Shown here: positions 36,382-45,693 of the stretch, one piece after another | Layout: each line of letters opens with the position of its first letter | Numbering within the stretch: the first letter of the stretch is position 1 | Assembly (NCBI GenBank): GCA_947501475.1 | Contig: CANMWA010000004.1 | Coordinates: 124,001-188,000, forward strand | Length of the DNA: 64,000 bases | Direction of reading: 5' to 3' | DNA from: an uncultured Aquimarina sp. | Lineage (GTDB): Bacteria; Bacteroidota; Bacteroidia; Flavobacteriales; Flavobacteriaceae | Made by a program: the position numbers and the translations under genes | Notes under the pieces: model-generated | Told to the model about the DNA's origin: nothing | Seen by the model: only the letters and a program-made list of their open reading frames with translations | Databases searched by the model: none

Positions 36382-37827
36382 ATGAAAAAGGAAGAATCTT
36401 TGCATAGAGTAAATGTTAAAGGAGGGGTATTATCTCCAATAGAATTACAGCGTATTATTGAGTATGCCGAGGGCCTTGGATTAGATACATTCCATTTTGG
36501 ATCAAGGCAAGATATTATTTTTCCGTTAATGACTGAGAAAGGAAATAGTATTACGGCACATGAATCTTTTGACTCTTCTTTTTTTGCTTCAGAAATGCAA
36601 CAGAATATTAGTTGCTCATACGTTTCTATAGATATTTTTAATGCTACATTATGGTTAAGAGGAACCACTTATTTATATATACTAGAAGATTTTAGGTACA
36701 CGCCTAGATTAAAGATTAATATTACAGATCCCAAACAGCAAGTAGTTCCTTTATTTACTGGAGATTTAAATTTTATTGCTTCTCCTTATGAAGATTATTG
36801 GTATCTTTTTTTAAAGTTACCAGGTTGGGAGGAGATGTATTATCCCGTTTTGATTTATACTTGGGATATTGCAAAAGTTGCTAAAACAATTGAAGAAACA
36901 TATCAAAAAGTCAATAATCTAGAGGAACTATTTCAATTCTTGAATAATACTTTGGAGACTAATAATAGAGTGATCGAAAAACCACTTCAGGTTAGTTTTA
37001 ATCCGTTTCCGTATTATGAAGGAATGAACAAAATGAGTGATAATCAGTATTGGTTAGGACTATATTGGCGAAATAACCGATATGATTTAAATTTTTTGAA
37101 GACCCTATGTGAGTTTTGTATAGAATACAGAATAGGTAAAATATGCTTGACTCCATGGAAATCATTTATTATTAAAGGTATCCCGAAAGATGCAAAATTA
37201 GCTCTTGAGAAGCTATTGGGGCAATCAGGGATCAATGTTAGACATTCTGCTTTAGAATTAAATTGGCATTTACCGGTTAGTAATAAGAAAGCATTAGATC
37301 TGAAAAAGTTTTTGGTTATGAATTTTGACCAAAATGATATTAGTACGTATGGTTTAACATTTGGGATTATTACTCACCGAAATCAAAAAAGGTATTTTAC
37401 TTCTGTAATGATAGAAGAAAATAAAATCCCCGATGCTATCCAGGATTTTGTTGTAAGACCTACCTATAATGTATTACATGCTGAAAATTTTAATCCAAAC
37501 ACCCGTAAATATGTTGTATATGCACAAGATATAGATCAAATGGATTTACCTGGATTATTGCTTGAGTTAACTAAAACATATTTTCAGAAATTAGGATCTG
37601 AAGAACATGAGCTAACATTTACTGGTATTTCACCTAAGAAAGAAGTACTATCTATTGAGGTGTACCAATGTAATGATTGTCAAACCGTTTATGATCCTTC
37701 TGTAGGAGATATAGTTGCAGATATTCCTGCCGGGACAAGCTATGAAGAATTACCTAAAAATTATCTGTGTTCTTTATGTGAAGCCCCTAAAAATAATTTA
37801 AAAAAAATGATTCTAGAAGTGATTTAG
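36382..37827 (+). CDS. Sulfite/nitrite-reductase-like protein with C-terminal rubredoxin
   Basis: A 481-residue protein. Residues 1-60 (HRVNVKGGVLSPIELQRI, GLDTFHFGSRQDI) resemble the ferredoxin-like half domain of NirA/CysI/CobG. About residues 220-300 resemble the second half domain (KICLTPWKSFIIKGI). The siroheme/[4Fe-4S] Cys pattern (C-x5-C...C-x3-C) is not seen, so it is probably not a reductase by itself. Residues 428-475 are a rubredoxin: Cys430, 433, 463 and 466 in two CxxC knuckles, with PAGTSYEELP between. It starts 2 bp after nasA and must be co-translated with it. I infer an electron-transfer or assembly role for the nitrate reductase. Confidence 0.8.
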   Translation: MKKEESLHRVNVKGGVLSPIELQRIIEYAEGLGLDTFHFGSRQDIIFPLMTEKGNSITAHESFDSSFFASEMQQNISCSYVSIDIFNATLWLRGTTYLYILEDFRYTPRLKINITDPKQQVVPLFTGDLNFIASPYEDYWYLFLKLPGWEEMYYPVLIYTWDIAKVAKTIEETYQKVNNLEELFQFLNNTLETNNRVIEKPLQVSFNPFPYYEGMNKMSDNQYWLGLYWRNNRYDLNFLKTLCEFCIEYRIGKICLTPWKSFIIKGIPKDAKLALEKLLGQSGINVRHSALELNWHLPVSNKKALDLKKFLVMNFDQNDISTYGLTFGIITHRNQKRYFTSVMIEENKIPDAIQDFVVRPTYNVLHAENFNPNTRKYVVYAQDIDQMDLPGLLLELTKTYFQKLGSEEHELTFTGISPKKEVLSIEVYQCNDCQTVYDPSVGDIVADIPAGTSYEELPKNYLCSLCEAPKNNLKKMILEVI

Positions 37828-37886
37828 TACTCTTACTTATTCCCGTTCTAGACTAAAAATTAAACATTAATAATAACCTAAAATTT

Positions 37887-38222
37887 ATGCTTATGAATTT
37901 AGAAGAAGTAATTATGGCGTCAATCGGAGAGTTTTTGGATGTTGAAGTGCATAGAGATACAGAGACCTTGGATTTATCATCTAAAATTGAAATTGTGAGA
38001 AACAGAATAACAGATAAAGTAAAGAATAGTATGAATTCTACTTCTGTTAAAAACGGATCAATGGATTACGAATATGAAATGTTTTTTAGCAGTAATCCCA
38101 ATGATATGATTAAAATTGATGGTTGGATACCTATAGAAACCAACAAAATAGGAACATCGGATAAAATATCAGAATATATAGAAATTGGTTTGTTACGAAA
38201 AGTCGAGACGAGTTACAGCTAA
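37887..38222 (+). CDS. Unknown protein, last gene of nas operon
   Basis: A 111-residue acidic, soluble protein (starts MLMNLEEVIMASIGEFLD; a second ATG two codons on is equally likely). No signal peptide, transmembrane segment, Cys cluster or motif I recognise. It lies 59 bp after the rubredoxin protein on the same strand and before a terminator-like repeat, so it is probably transcribed with nasA. The function is unknown. Confidence 0.65.
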   Translation: MLMNLEEVIMASIGEFLDVEVHRDTETLDLSSKIEIVRNRITDKVKNSMNSTSVKNGSMDYEYEMFFSSNPNDMIKIDGWIPIETNKIGTSDKISEYIEIGLLRKVETSYS

Positions 38223-38279
38223 CAAATATTAGAAAAACTTATTTTGTAAATAAGATCATATATTTAGTTTTAGAAACAG

Positions 38280-38368
38280 GCTGTCTGAAAATAAATACTA
38301 ACTGTCACATTGAGCGGAGTCGAAAGGCTCGAGATAACAGAAAAATTCGTTTTTCAGACAGCTTTTTT
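38280..38368. repeat. Dispersed palindromic repeat, copy 2, with terminator form
   Basis: Outer arms GCTGTCTGAAAA (38280-38291) and TTTTCAGACAGC (38351-38362) match perfectly and are followed by six T residues, so it can end the nas transcript. The interior holds AACTGTCACATTGAGC and GTCGAAAGGCTCGAGATAAC, identical to the copy at 42.5 kb. Confidence 0.85.
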
Positions 38369-38409
38369 AAAAGAATTTGTGATGATTATCACAAATATGC
38401 TATTCAGAT

Positions 38410-38928
38410 CTATTCATCATCATCTTCTTCTTCAATCAAACCGTGATTAAGTTTTAATTCTGAAATATCATTTGCAACTTTAGTAAAGGATTTGCGTAGA
38501 AAAGTACCATCTATAGTAATACTATATACAGCAGCAGTATCACCTTCTCCTTTTTTAGTATCTACAAGTAACATTTTTGAAGGTTGAACAATAGTATCAA
38601 AATTACCCTCACCAAATTCACCTCCTTCTAAACCAAGACAAAGATCTATAAAACCAAAAGGGATAAGTCCTCGTTCTAGGCAACTTTTTAAGTTTTTATA
38701 TAGTTGATAAGAGCCATCATCCAGAAGTTCTTCAAATGAAAGATCTCCATAAAGGTCTCCAATAAACCACATTGCTTCTTCATTTTCTTTGAGAAGACGA
38801 ATATCAAATAGTAATAGATTATCTGGTAGGACTGGCTGGCCTAGAACACGAGTATATGATAATTCGATATTAACAGGTTTCCATAGATAATCTGAAACCT
38901 TGGATAAAGCATCTGTAAGTGTTGTCAT
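38410..38928 (-). CDS. Unknown cytoplasmic protein with acidic tail
   Basis: A 172-residue protein with no signal peptide or membrane segment and a C-terminal run of acidic residues (EEEDDDE). The sequence is rich in aromatic and acidic residues and could adopt an immunity-like or SUKH-like fold, but I see no defining motif. It stands alone on the minus strand, convergent with the nas operon, separated by repeat copy 2. I do not recognise the family. Confidence 0.7.
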   Translation of the reverse strand: MTTLTDALSKVSDYLWKPVNIELSYTRVLGQPVLPDNLLLFDIRLLKENEEAMWFIGDLYGDLSFEELLDDGSYQLYKNLKSCLERGLIPFGFIDLCLGLEGGEFGEGNFDTIVQPSKMLLVDTKKGEGDTAAVYSITIDGTFLRKSFTKVANDISELKLNHGLIEEEDDDE

Positions 38929-39075
38929 ATTTTGTTTGATTTAAAAAAGTTTACAATATTTTTATGCGTTTGTTGCGCTTAATCAATTTGATTTTTAGTT
39001 TCTTATAAAGATGTGATGATTGATATAAACGTAAAACTCATTTTATTGGTAATAAGCAGTATTCAATATTAGTAT

Positions 39076-39834
39076 CTAGAAATTTAACCTGCCTGTTTTT
39101 CCTATCACCTCACCACCACATATTATACATGGTCTTGGGGCTACATAATGATAACTATCCCAACCACTACTTGTCGTACTGTCTAACCATACTGGTCCTT
39201 CAAATATTTCTGACCGTCCTGTAGCTGCAACAGCTTGGTCTTCAGGAAGTACAAATAACCAAAAATATTGCATATACCAACCATCTGTACCTTGTAGTTC
39301 GATAAATGCATCAGCAAACTCTACCCAACTTACTTCTCCTCCTGTAATTTTTGCATTTAAAAGGTAGAAATCCCATTGATTTTGTTCTCTATCATTACCA
39401 GGATTATTTAATTCAACTTTTGGAGTCCATTGGTTATATCCTAAATTTGTACGGAATTTTGCTTTAAATCTCACAAAACCATCGGTCTGATTATTTACCC
39501 CAGTGCCTGTGTATGTATATACTCGATAGACCCAATCATTTGTTACGCCTTTGTTTAATTTTGTGTTTTCATTCATGTATTTAGTTACAGCTTCACTAAA
39601 TTTTGTAGAGGCTTCTTCTTTACTTAAACTACCGTCAAAACTCATATGCAATAACGGTTTTGTAACTATTGAGTCATCATTTTCTATAACAGTATCACTA
39701 TTAGCTGTTGTACTCATAAAACCTTCTTGTGTACTTTTGATTTCAGAGTCAAATTCTGATGTTTCACAAGAGCTAACCATCATGATCGATAAGACGAGTA
39801 GTAGAGTTACTTTTAAAGCATTTAAATTTTTCAT
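39076..39834 (-). CDS. Unknown lipoprotein, possible PLAT-like beta sandwich
   Basis: A 252-residue lipoprotein (lipobox MVSSC, Cys23). After an acidic linker, about residues 100-215 contain YTGTGVNNQTDGFVRFKAKF and FADAFIELQGTDGWYMQYFW, a pattern reminiscent of PLAT/LH2 beta sandwiches (TGTG...TDG...W). The C-terminus has a CIICGG motif. Single gene with gaps on both sides. The fold assignment is tentative and the function unknown. Confidence 0.65.
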   Translation of the reverse strand: MKNLNALKVTLLLVLSIMMVSSCETSEFDSEIKSTQEGFMSTTANSDTVIENDDSIVTKPLLHMSFDGSLSKEEASTKFSEAVTKYMNENTKLNKGVTNDWVYRVYTYTGTGVNNQTDGFVRFKAKFRTNLGYNQWTPKVELNNPGNDREQNQWDFYLLNAKITGGEVSWVEFADAFIELQGTDGWYMQYFWLFVLPEDQAVAATGRSEIFEGPVWLDSTTSSGWDSYHYVAPRPCIICGGEVIGKTGRLNF

Positions 39835-40083
39835 TTTTTTAGTTTAGAGTAGTTCTTCTTTACTCTAAATTATTGGTATTTAAAGTAAAAGAAAATGTGT
39901 TTTTAAAAGTGCGAATGTTTATATAATAAAGCTTAAAAACAATGACTATTTTATATCAGGTATTGTAGAATTTATGCCTAGTGATTATTACCATAAATCT
40001 GGTAGAAGATGCCTTTGGATTTATTGGCTCAATATAAGTGTTCAAATTTAGTAATAAAAAGAGGTTTAGTATTGGTGTATTTT

Positions 40084-40596
40084 TCACCAATGAAAATCTC
40101 TATCTTTTATTTTTATATGTTCTGTAACATAGGTGTCTATAAATGTGCTTTCTGAAGAGAATTGTTTGTGTCGATATTGTAATTGTAATGTGTCTTTTTT
40201 GATCTTTAGGATCTTAAAAAACTTATAATTTTGTTTGATATTCATGATTTCAGGAAGCTGATCACTGGTCAATTTTATAAATGATTTTCCTTTCTTATCG
40301 GTTATGATTTCCCAGTTTCCTATAAGTGATGGCCCGCAATTTTCATAATCTCCATTATTGTCTTTGATCGTCATGTCGGGGTGATATGTAATTTTGTATG
40401 ATAAGAAACAACCTCTCATATTCATTCGGGTTTTACCATTATATCGCCAAGCTATTTTCCAGCTTTTTCCTGACGTTCCTGATAAAAGTTGAATAGCATT
40501 TTTTGGTAGTTTATAGGGTTCTTTATTATAATTTGAACAGGATGCTAAGCATGAAAACATCAAAATTAACGTACAAATTTGTAAATATGATCTCAT
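40084..40596 (-). CDS. Lipocalin-like lipoprotein
   Basis: A 170-residue lipoprotein (lipobox LASC, Cys20). The start of the mature domain, LLSGTSGKSWKIAWRYNG, and GNWEIITDKKGKSFIKLTSD are typical of small Bacteroidota lipocalin-like proteins, which form an 8-stranded barrel. Two further Cys (CFLSYK and NCGPSL) may form a disulfide. Ligand unknown. No operon partner. Confidence 0.7.
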   Translation of the reverse strand: MRSYLQICTLILMFSCLASCSNYNKEPYKLPKNAIQLLSGTSGKSWKIAWRYNGKTRMNMRGCFLSYKITYHPDMTIKDNNGDYENCGPSLIGNWEIITDKKGKSFIKLTSDQLPEIMNIKQNYKFFKILKIKKDTLQLQYRHKQFSSESTFIDTYVTEHIKIKDRDFHW

Positions 40597-40739
40597 GAAT
40601 TATTGATTAGTTTAAGTATGGATATCAAAAATCATACCTTCTAAATTTTAATTGTTAATACTTATGTGTAAAAGTATTCGATTCGTTTTTTATTTGAGTG
40701 CATATAAAAATTATTTTAGCATTGTTAATTATTACTAGT

Positions 40740-40928
40740 ATGACTGAATATGTGCTTTTAACAGAAAATCAAAATTATTTTGTTGAATATCTAATAGGAG
40801 AATTAGTACTATCGAATAGTATTAGTGAGGCTATGAAGTTTAATGACGAAAATTTAGCCCTAAGATTCAAACAAATGCTACACAGCTCTTGTAGGTTAAC
40901 GACAAGCGTAAATACATATATTCAATAG
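40740..40928 (+). CDS. Small unknown protein
   Basis: A 62-residue frame starting at ATG 40740 (MTEYVLLTENQNYFVEYL). An upstream GTG start at 40698 would add a hydrophobic stretch and is less likely. The phrase NSISEAMKFNDENLALRFKQML resembles small proteins in which a short beta hairpin is followed by EAxxF...A...L. It lies alone on the plus strand between minus-strand genes. It may be real, but no homolog can be named. Confidence 0.4.
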   Translation: MTEYVLLTENQNYFVEYLIGELVLSNSISEAMKFNDENLALRFKQMLHSSCRLTTSVNTYIQ

Positions 40929-40941
40929 TATAACAATATAC

Positions 40942-42399
40942 TTATCCTTTAATTAGTCTAAAAAGATAATCTAACAACGGATCTTTTCCTTTAATCAAAT
41001 TATCTACAGATAACTTTATGTACTTATCGGGCAACACACCCGAGCCTTTTTTTACAGTTTTATCTATTACATAATTTTCTACTCTTACCATTGACATTAC
41101 CATGATAATTTTTGAATTTGGAAGTTCGTAATATACCGGAAATTGACCATTTAATAGATAGTATCCCCCACCAGTTTCTTCGCCTATTAGTGTGATGTTT
41201 GGGTCGTTTTTAGAATTGATTGCAAAAGTAGAAGCTGCAGAAAAAGTAGTACCACTGGTTAATACATATACTTTTCCTTTAAATCTATTGCGATCTGGTA
41301 CCATAATAGCCTCTAGATCATCAAAAGATAGTTTCCATCCATCATATTCAGGATGGTTTTTAAATCGATCTGTCAAAAATTCTTTTTCATTTAAAAAGGT
41401 TCTCGTAGCGTGCTTTTTTTCGGGAACTGTAAGCGAGATTACATATTCGCTTATATTTTGCTTGAATGTGTTTTTGGCTATAAATGAATATAAGTGTAGG
41501 GCATTTGGTCTAAATCCTCCATCGTTATTACGCACATCAATGATAAGATGTCTAATTTCTTTTTTATTAATCTCTTTAAAGATTTTAATTAATTTGGATT
41601 TAAATGCTCTAATATCTAATCCAAATGAATTTACTACTAATACCGCAGTACTTAACCCATCCTTATAATATACATAAGGATCTTTTTTATTAATATATGC
41701 ATTAAAGAAATCGAAACCATTTTTTTGATAGTGAAAATTTGCAAAATAAGAACTCCTTTTAGTATTCCTTAGTTTTACTTTGGTAAATGATTCTGCTTCT
41801 ATAGATAATGTTTTGTTAGCGCCATTCGGTTCTGTGTATTCTACAGAAAATTGTCTTGTAAGGCCGTATTCATAGGCATAAAACAATCCAAATTTTAATT
41901 CTATATCTCTAAGTTTTTTGGTTATGTTGTAACCATCGGTAGACGAATATTTTTTTAGTTTTTCGAGAATTCTTGATGATTCAATGCCATTTATAGATTT
42001 AATTTTTGACCCTATAGGTATTCCAAAATCATCTGTATCTGCATAAAAATGAGAATCTATAATTTTTAGAATTAACGGAAAATAATATTCGTCGGTTTTT
42101 AAAGTGTTGGGTGCAAATAATAATAGGTGTCCATCTCTTATCTGATTTGTAATGTGTACCATTTTTTTATACAAATCAATATCTGAAGTATTAGTATTTA
42201 GTATGTCTTTTGTGTTTTTAAATAAATAATCCAAAGAATCTTTATTTACATACTCATATAAGCTAGGGTGTCCTTTTTTTAGTATGTTTTCAAAAATTTT
42301 GAAATCTTCTTGCAAAGCAATAGAATCCATAGGTTTTTGTGCAGAAAGGGTTGTAATAATACACCCTAAAAGAACAATAAACAGTGTGTTCTTTTTCAT
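40942..42399 (-). CDS. S41-family serine peptidase (C-terminal-processing type), secreted
   Basis: A 485-residue protein with a signal peptide (ending TTLSAQ) when started at 42399. An in-frame ATG at 42501 adds 34 residues before the signal and is rejected. An N-terminal helical domain and a PDZ-like stretch (IPIGSKIKSINGIESSRIL, about 130-150) precede the S41 catalytic region: RHLIIDVRNNDGG and the serine segment TSGTTFSAASTFAI, followed by GEETGGGYY. S41 enzymes cleave C-terminal tails of envelope proteins. Substrate unknown. Repeat copy 3 lies upstream. Confidence 0.87.
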   Translation of the reverse strand: MKKNTLFIVLLGCIITTLSAQKPMDSIALQEDFKIFENILKKGHPSLYEYVNKDSLDYLFKNTKDILNTNTSDIDLYKKMVHITNQIRDGHLLLFAPNTLKTDEYYFPLILKIIDSHFYADTDDFGIPIGSKIKSINGIESSRILEKLKKYSSTDGYNITKKLRDIELKFGLFYAYEYGLTRQFSVEYTEPNGANKTLSIEAESFTKVKLRNTKRSSYFANFHYQKNGFDFFNAYINKKDPYVYYKDGLSTAVLVVNSFGLDIRAFKSKLIKIFKEINKKEIRHLIIDVRNNDGGFRPNALHLYSFIAKNTFKQNISEYVISLTVPEKKHATRTFLNEKEFLTDRFKNHPEYDGWKLSFDDLEAIMVPDRNRFKGKVYVLTSGTTFSAASTFAINSKNDPNITLIGEETGGGYYLLNGQFPVYYELPNSKIIMVMSMVRVENYVIDKTVKKGSGVLPDKYIKLSVDNLIKGKDPLLDYLFRLIKG

Positions 42400-42522
42400 A
42401 TAATAACGAAAAATATGTTTTTTAATTGACTCTTGTGAGTAGGTTGTTGTTGCAATTTTTTTGTTTTCTGAGTGTAAAATTAATAAAAATGTAATGAGCA
42501 ATAGATACTGGGTAAGAATAAG

Positions 42523-42641
42523 AGACTGTCTAAAAAGTATGTTTAAATACTAACTGTCACATTGAGCCTTTCGACTTCGCTCAAGACAGGCTAAAGTCGA
42601 AAGGCTCGAGATAACAGAAAAATTAACTTTTTAGACAACCT
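42523..42641. repeat. Dispersed palindromic repeat, copy 3
   Basis: Outer arms TGTCTAAAAAGT (42527-42538) and ACTTTTTAGACA (42626-42637) match perfectly. The interior shares AACTGTCACATTGAGC and GTCGAAAGGCTCGAGATAAC with copy 2, with an extra 28-bp segment (CTTTCGACTTCGCTCAAGAC...) that is itself an inverted copy of the neighbouring sequence. Confidence 0.85.
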
Positions 42642-42653
42642 CAATGTATTATT

Positions 42654-43949
42654 TTAATTTAGCTTACGTAATTGTTTTTGAATTTTCTTAATAGCCGATT
42701 CTATAGATTTTTCGGGTTCTATCACATTATATTCTCCCCAAAATTTTGGATCAGAAAACCCAGATGCTTGATCACTAATTACTACAGATGATTTAAGGCG
42801 TTCTTTTGCTTTAAGTGTTTCGTTGTTTATATTTTTTTTCCAATCGGTAACAGCCATTTCTACATTTAACTTATAAATAGAATTGAATAACTTCTTTTTC
42901 CAGTTGATTTTAACTGTAAGGTCAATTCGGCCATAGCTGTAATACCATTTACCATCTTTTTGTCTGTAATCGATATTATATGTTGCTTCGGTTGGGTAAA
43001 CTTTAGCTCTTTTTGGTTTTTTGCGCACAAACATTTTACTAACCTCTTCTTTGTTTTCCATATTAAGGCTAAAAATTGCTTTGGTCATCGCTAAGGTTTC
43101 TGCATCAATATAAAGCTTCCCAAAGTACTGTGGTTCTATAATCTCAGGACGTTGCTTAAATTTAACAACATATATGTACCGATCATTAATCTTTGTGGAT
43201 TTGCCAAAACTAAAAGTATAGATTTGAGTCATGTTTTCGGTAAAAAGAACTTCTGGGTTTTTCATCACATCGATATATAAAGTACTGGTTGGTCCTCCTT
43301 GCAATTTTAAAGTTAGTGTATCCAGTTTTTTATAATCGGCACTTTTTCGTGCTTTAAAAAGTTTTATGATATCTGTTTTTTGAGATATATATGGATTTTT
43401 GTATACATCTACTACGGCTTCAGATAACGATACATAGCTTCGACGCTTTTTTATAGTCTCTCTATAAAAAGCAGTCATTATTGTATTATCATTAAGGTAG
43501 TTTTCACCTTTCTTATTCATTACAGCTCGTATTAATGCCTCAGGATTACGAGGGTCAATATTAACTTCTGATAATTCGGTAATTGACGGGCTCAGTTTAA
43601 TTTTCAATTCATCACCATTAAAATCTGAAAGGTTTACTTTTTTATCTTTGTAACCAATATGAGAGATGGTAATAATACTGCTTCCCATGTCTTTTGAGAC
43701 TTTAAGTGAAAATTTCCCTTCATCATTAGTAACTGTTGATATATTAGTGTTACTAACAGTAATTGAACCCGATACAATTGGGCTATTTGTTTCTTTATCT
43801 ATTACAAAGCCTTTGTATTCACTAAAGTTTGTTGCATCTTGTAAATCAGTATCTTGATAGTAAGTTAATGCTTGTGTTTTTGTTGCGTATCCTATAAGTA
43901 AAAAAATAAACAAGAGATTGTAGAGGTACCTTTTATAAAATTTTTTCAT
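42654..43949 (-). CDS. Carboxypeptidase-like regulatory-domain envelope protein
   Basis: A 431-residue exported protein (signal peptide to about residue 28). Residues about 45-130 are a carboxypeptidase-D-like beta sandwich (GFVIDKETNSPIVSGSITV...ISHIGYKDKKVNL), as found before TonB barrels, but no plug or barrel follows. The remainder (about 140-425) is a family-specific domain with FYRETIKKRRSYVSLSEAVV and FGKLYIDAETLAMTKAIF, seen in many Flavobacteriia proteins of unknown role. It may bind the outer membrane or polysaccharide. No operon partner is evident. Confidence 0.82.
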   Translation of the reverse strand: MKKFYKRYLYNLLFIFLLIGYATKTQALTYYQDTDLQDATNFSEYKGFVIDKETNSPIVSGSITVSNTNISTVTNDEGKFSLKVSKDMGSSIITISHIGYKDKKVNLSDFNGDELKIKLSPSITELSEVNIDPRNPEALIRAVMNKKGENYLNDNTIMTAFYRETIKKRRSYVSLSEAVVDVYKNPYISQKTDIIKLFKARKSADYKKLDTLTLKLQGGPTSTLYIDVMKNPEVLFTENMTQIYTFSFGKSTKINDRYIYVVKFKQRPEIIEPQYFGKLYIDAETLAMTKAIFSLNMENKEEVSKMFVRKKPKRAKVYPTEATYNIDYRQKDGKWYYSYGRIDLTVKINWKKKLFNSIYKLNVEMAVTDWKKNINNETLKAKERLKSSVVISDQASGFSDPKFWGEYNVIEPEKSIESAIKKIQKQLRKLN

Positions 43950-44081
43950 AGCTTACATTTTTGGTTATAACTTCTCTTTTTTTAAATCTAATCCTACCTT
44001 ACAAGATAATAAATTAATAATAGTTATCTACTATTAATTAGTTAAAAGTATATATTGGATTATTATAATGCAAGTGTGTTT

Positions 44082-45482
44082 TTAATGATATCCTTGATGG
44101 TTTCCGAACCAATTTTTAAGTTTGATCTTTAAGATTTCGGTTGTAAATGGTTTTGTAATATAATCATCAAGTCCTTTGGATATATAATGCTCGGCATCTC
44201 CAGGAAGAGCATTTGATGTTAGAGCGATTATTGGTGGGATTTTTTTATAGTTTTTTCTAATTTGATTACAAGTTTGTACTCCATCTAGTTCTGGCATGTT
44301 GATATCCATTAATATCAAATCATACGTATCTTCTTTAAACATGCTTAAGGCCGATTTTCCATCTTTTGCAATATCGGTAGTGCACCCTAAATATTTTAAA
44401 ATTTGTTTTGATACCAAAATATTGGTTTCAGAATCTTCTACAAGTAATACATGTAAATTATAATGCTCTTTCTTTTTATTTGCAAGAGTATTGTTTTCTT
44501 TGATAATATTAATATTTGTAGTTTTTGCTTTAAAAGTAAACCAAAAATTACTTCCTTTTCCGATTTCACTTTTTACTCCTAATTTACCTTGCATTAGGTT
44601 GACTAATTTCTTGCAAATGGTTAATCCTAGGCCAGTTCCTTCACCTTCGAGTATTGAGGTTTCATGGAATTGAGTAAAACGATTAAATAATTCATCTTGA
44701 TCTTTTTTACTAATGCCAATACCAGAATCAATAATTTCAACTTTAATAGTGATATCATCATTTTTTTGAGATTCGCACGAGGCATTTATAGTAATAGTGC
44801 CTTTATCAGTGAATTTAATTGCATTTCCTACTAGGTTAGAAATAATCTGGGTTAATCGATTACTATCTGCATAAATATTTTGAGACAGTTCTTTAGAGTA
44901 ATTAACAATGAGATTAATTTCTTTTGCTTTTGCGGTAGCTAGAAATAGACCCACATTTTGATGTATTACTTCTTTAAGATTAATATGAGTAGGTGATAAC
45001 TTAAATTGATCAGCTTGTATCTTTGACAGGTCTAAAATTTGATTTAATATCTCCAACAAGTTTAATGAAGATTGATGTATTGTATTTACATATTCTTTTT
45101 GGATATCATTTAGGTCAGTATTTTTATATAGTAAATCAATCATTCCTATAACACCTACCATTGGCGTTCTAATTTCATGACTCATATTAGCAAGAAAATC
45201 CTGTTTAAATTCTGAAACCTTAAGGATCTGTTTATTTTTTTGTTTTAGTTTATCTAGATTTCTGCCTCCATACATTGCAAATAAACCAAGAAATAATGGG
45301 GCACTATCTATGATGTAATGGATAGGATAGTTTTTTTGTACAAATAATACCGAATCCCAATTAAAGTCTAAGCCTAATTTTGCTATATCGATACACGTTG
45401 CTAGAATTGGAAAAATAGTTCCAAATAATATGCCATACAAAGTAAATTTGGCAGACTCAGTTTTAAACCACGATTTCCTCAT
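44082..45482 (-). CDS. Hybrid sensor histidine kinase/receiver
   Basis: A 466-residue protein. Two transmembrane segments (about 13-33 and 58-73), then a coiled coil, the HisKA dimerisation helix FLANMSHEIRTPMVGVIGM (phosphoacceptor His near residue 102), HATPase (DSGIGISKKDQ, GEGTGLGLTI), and a C-terminal receiver with the acidic LLVEDSETN and phosphoacceptor in LILMDINMPELDG. There is no periplasmic sensor of note. No output gene is adjacent. Signal unknown. Confidence 0.93.
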   Translation of the reverse strand: MRKSWFKTESAKFTLYGILFGTIFPILATCIDIAKLGLDFNWDSVLFVQKNYPIHYIIDSAPLFLGLFAMYGGRNLDKLKQKNKQILKVSEFKQDFLANMSHEIRTPMVGVIGMIDLLYKNTDLNDIQKEYVNTIHQSSLNLLEILNQILDLSKIQADQFKLSPTHINLKEVIHQNVGLFLATAKAKEINLIVNYSKELSQNIYADSNRLTQIISNLVGNAIKFTDKGTITINASCESQKNDDITIKVEIIDSGIGISKKDQDELFNRFTQFHETSILEGEGTGLGLTICKKLVNLMQGKLGVKSEIGKGSNFWFTFKAKTTNINIIKENNTLANKKKEHYNLHVLLVEDSETNILVSKQILKYLGCTTDIAKDGKSALSMFKEDTYDLILMDINMPELDGVQTCNQIRKNYKKIPPIIALTSNALPGDAEHYISKGLDDYITKPFTTEILKIKLKNWFGNHQGYH

Positions 45483-45640
45483 TCTAAAGATTGATTTAGT
45501 TTAACTTTTCTAGGTTAACTAGTAATTATTAAAAGGGAGTAAAAGGTTTTTATTAGAGGGGTAGAGGGTAAATATAGTTTTTTTTATGCAGTAAATTAAT
45601 TATTTTGATAAATATGATAGGGTTGATAGCGTTCAAAAAA

Positions 45641-45672
45641 AACCCACGGTAAATTATTACCGTGGTTTTTTA
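45641..45672 (-). terminator. Terminator after the 45.7-kb secreted-protein gene
   Basis: CCACGGTAA (45644-45652) and TTACCGTGG (45657-45665) form a perfect stem with a 4-nt loop. A-rich and T-rich runs flank it on both sides, so it works in either direction. Confidence 0.85.
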
Positions 45673-45693
45673 TCCTTACTTTAAATGATTTGA

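Noticed and set aside
38280..42641. Inverted-repeat elements as a composite transposon around 38.3-42.6 kb
   Set aside because: The outer ends of the two copies differ in sequence, no transposase lies between, and the genes inside look ordinary for the host.
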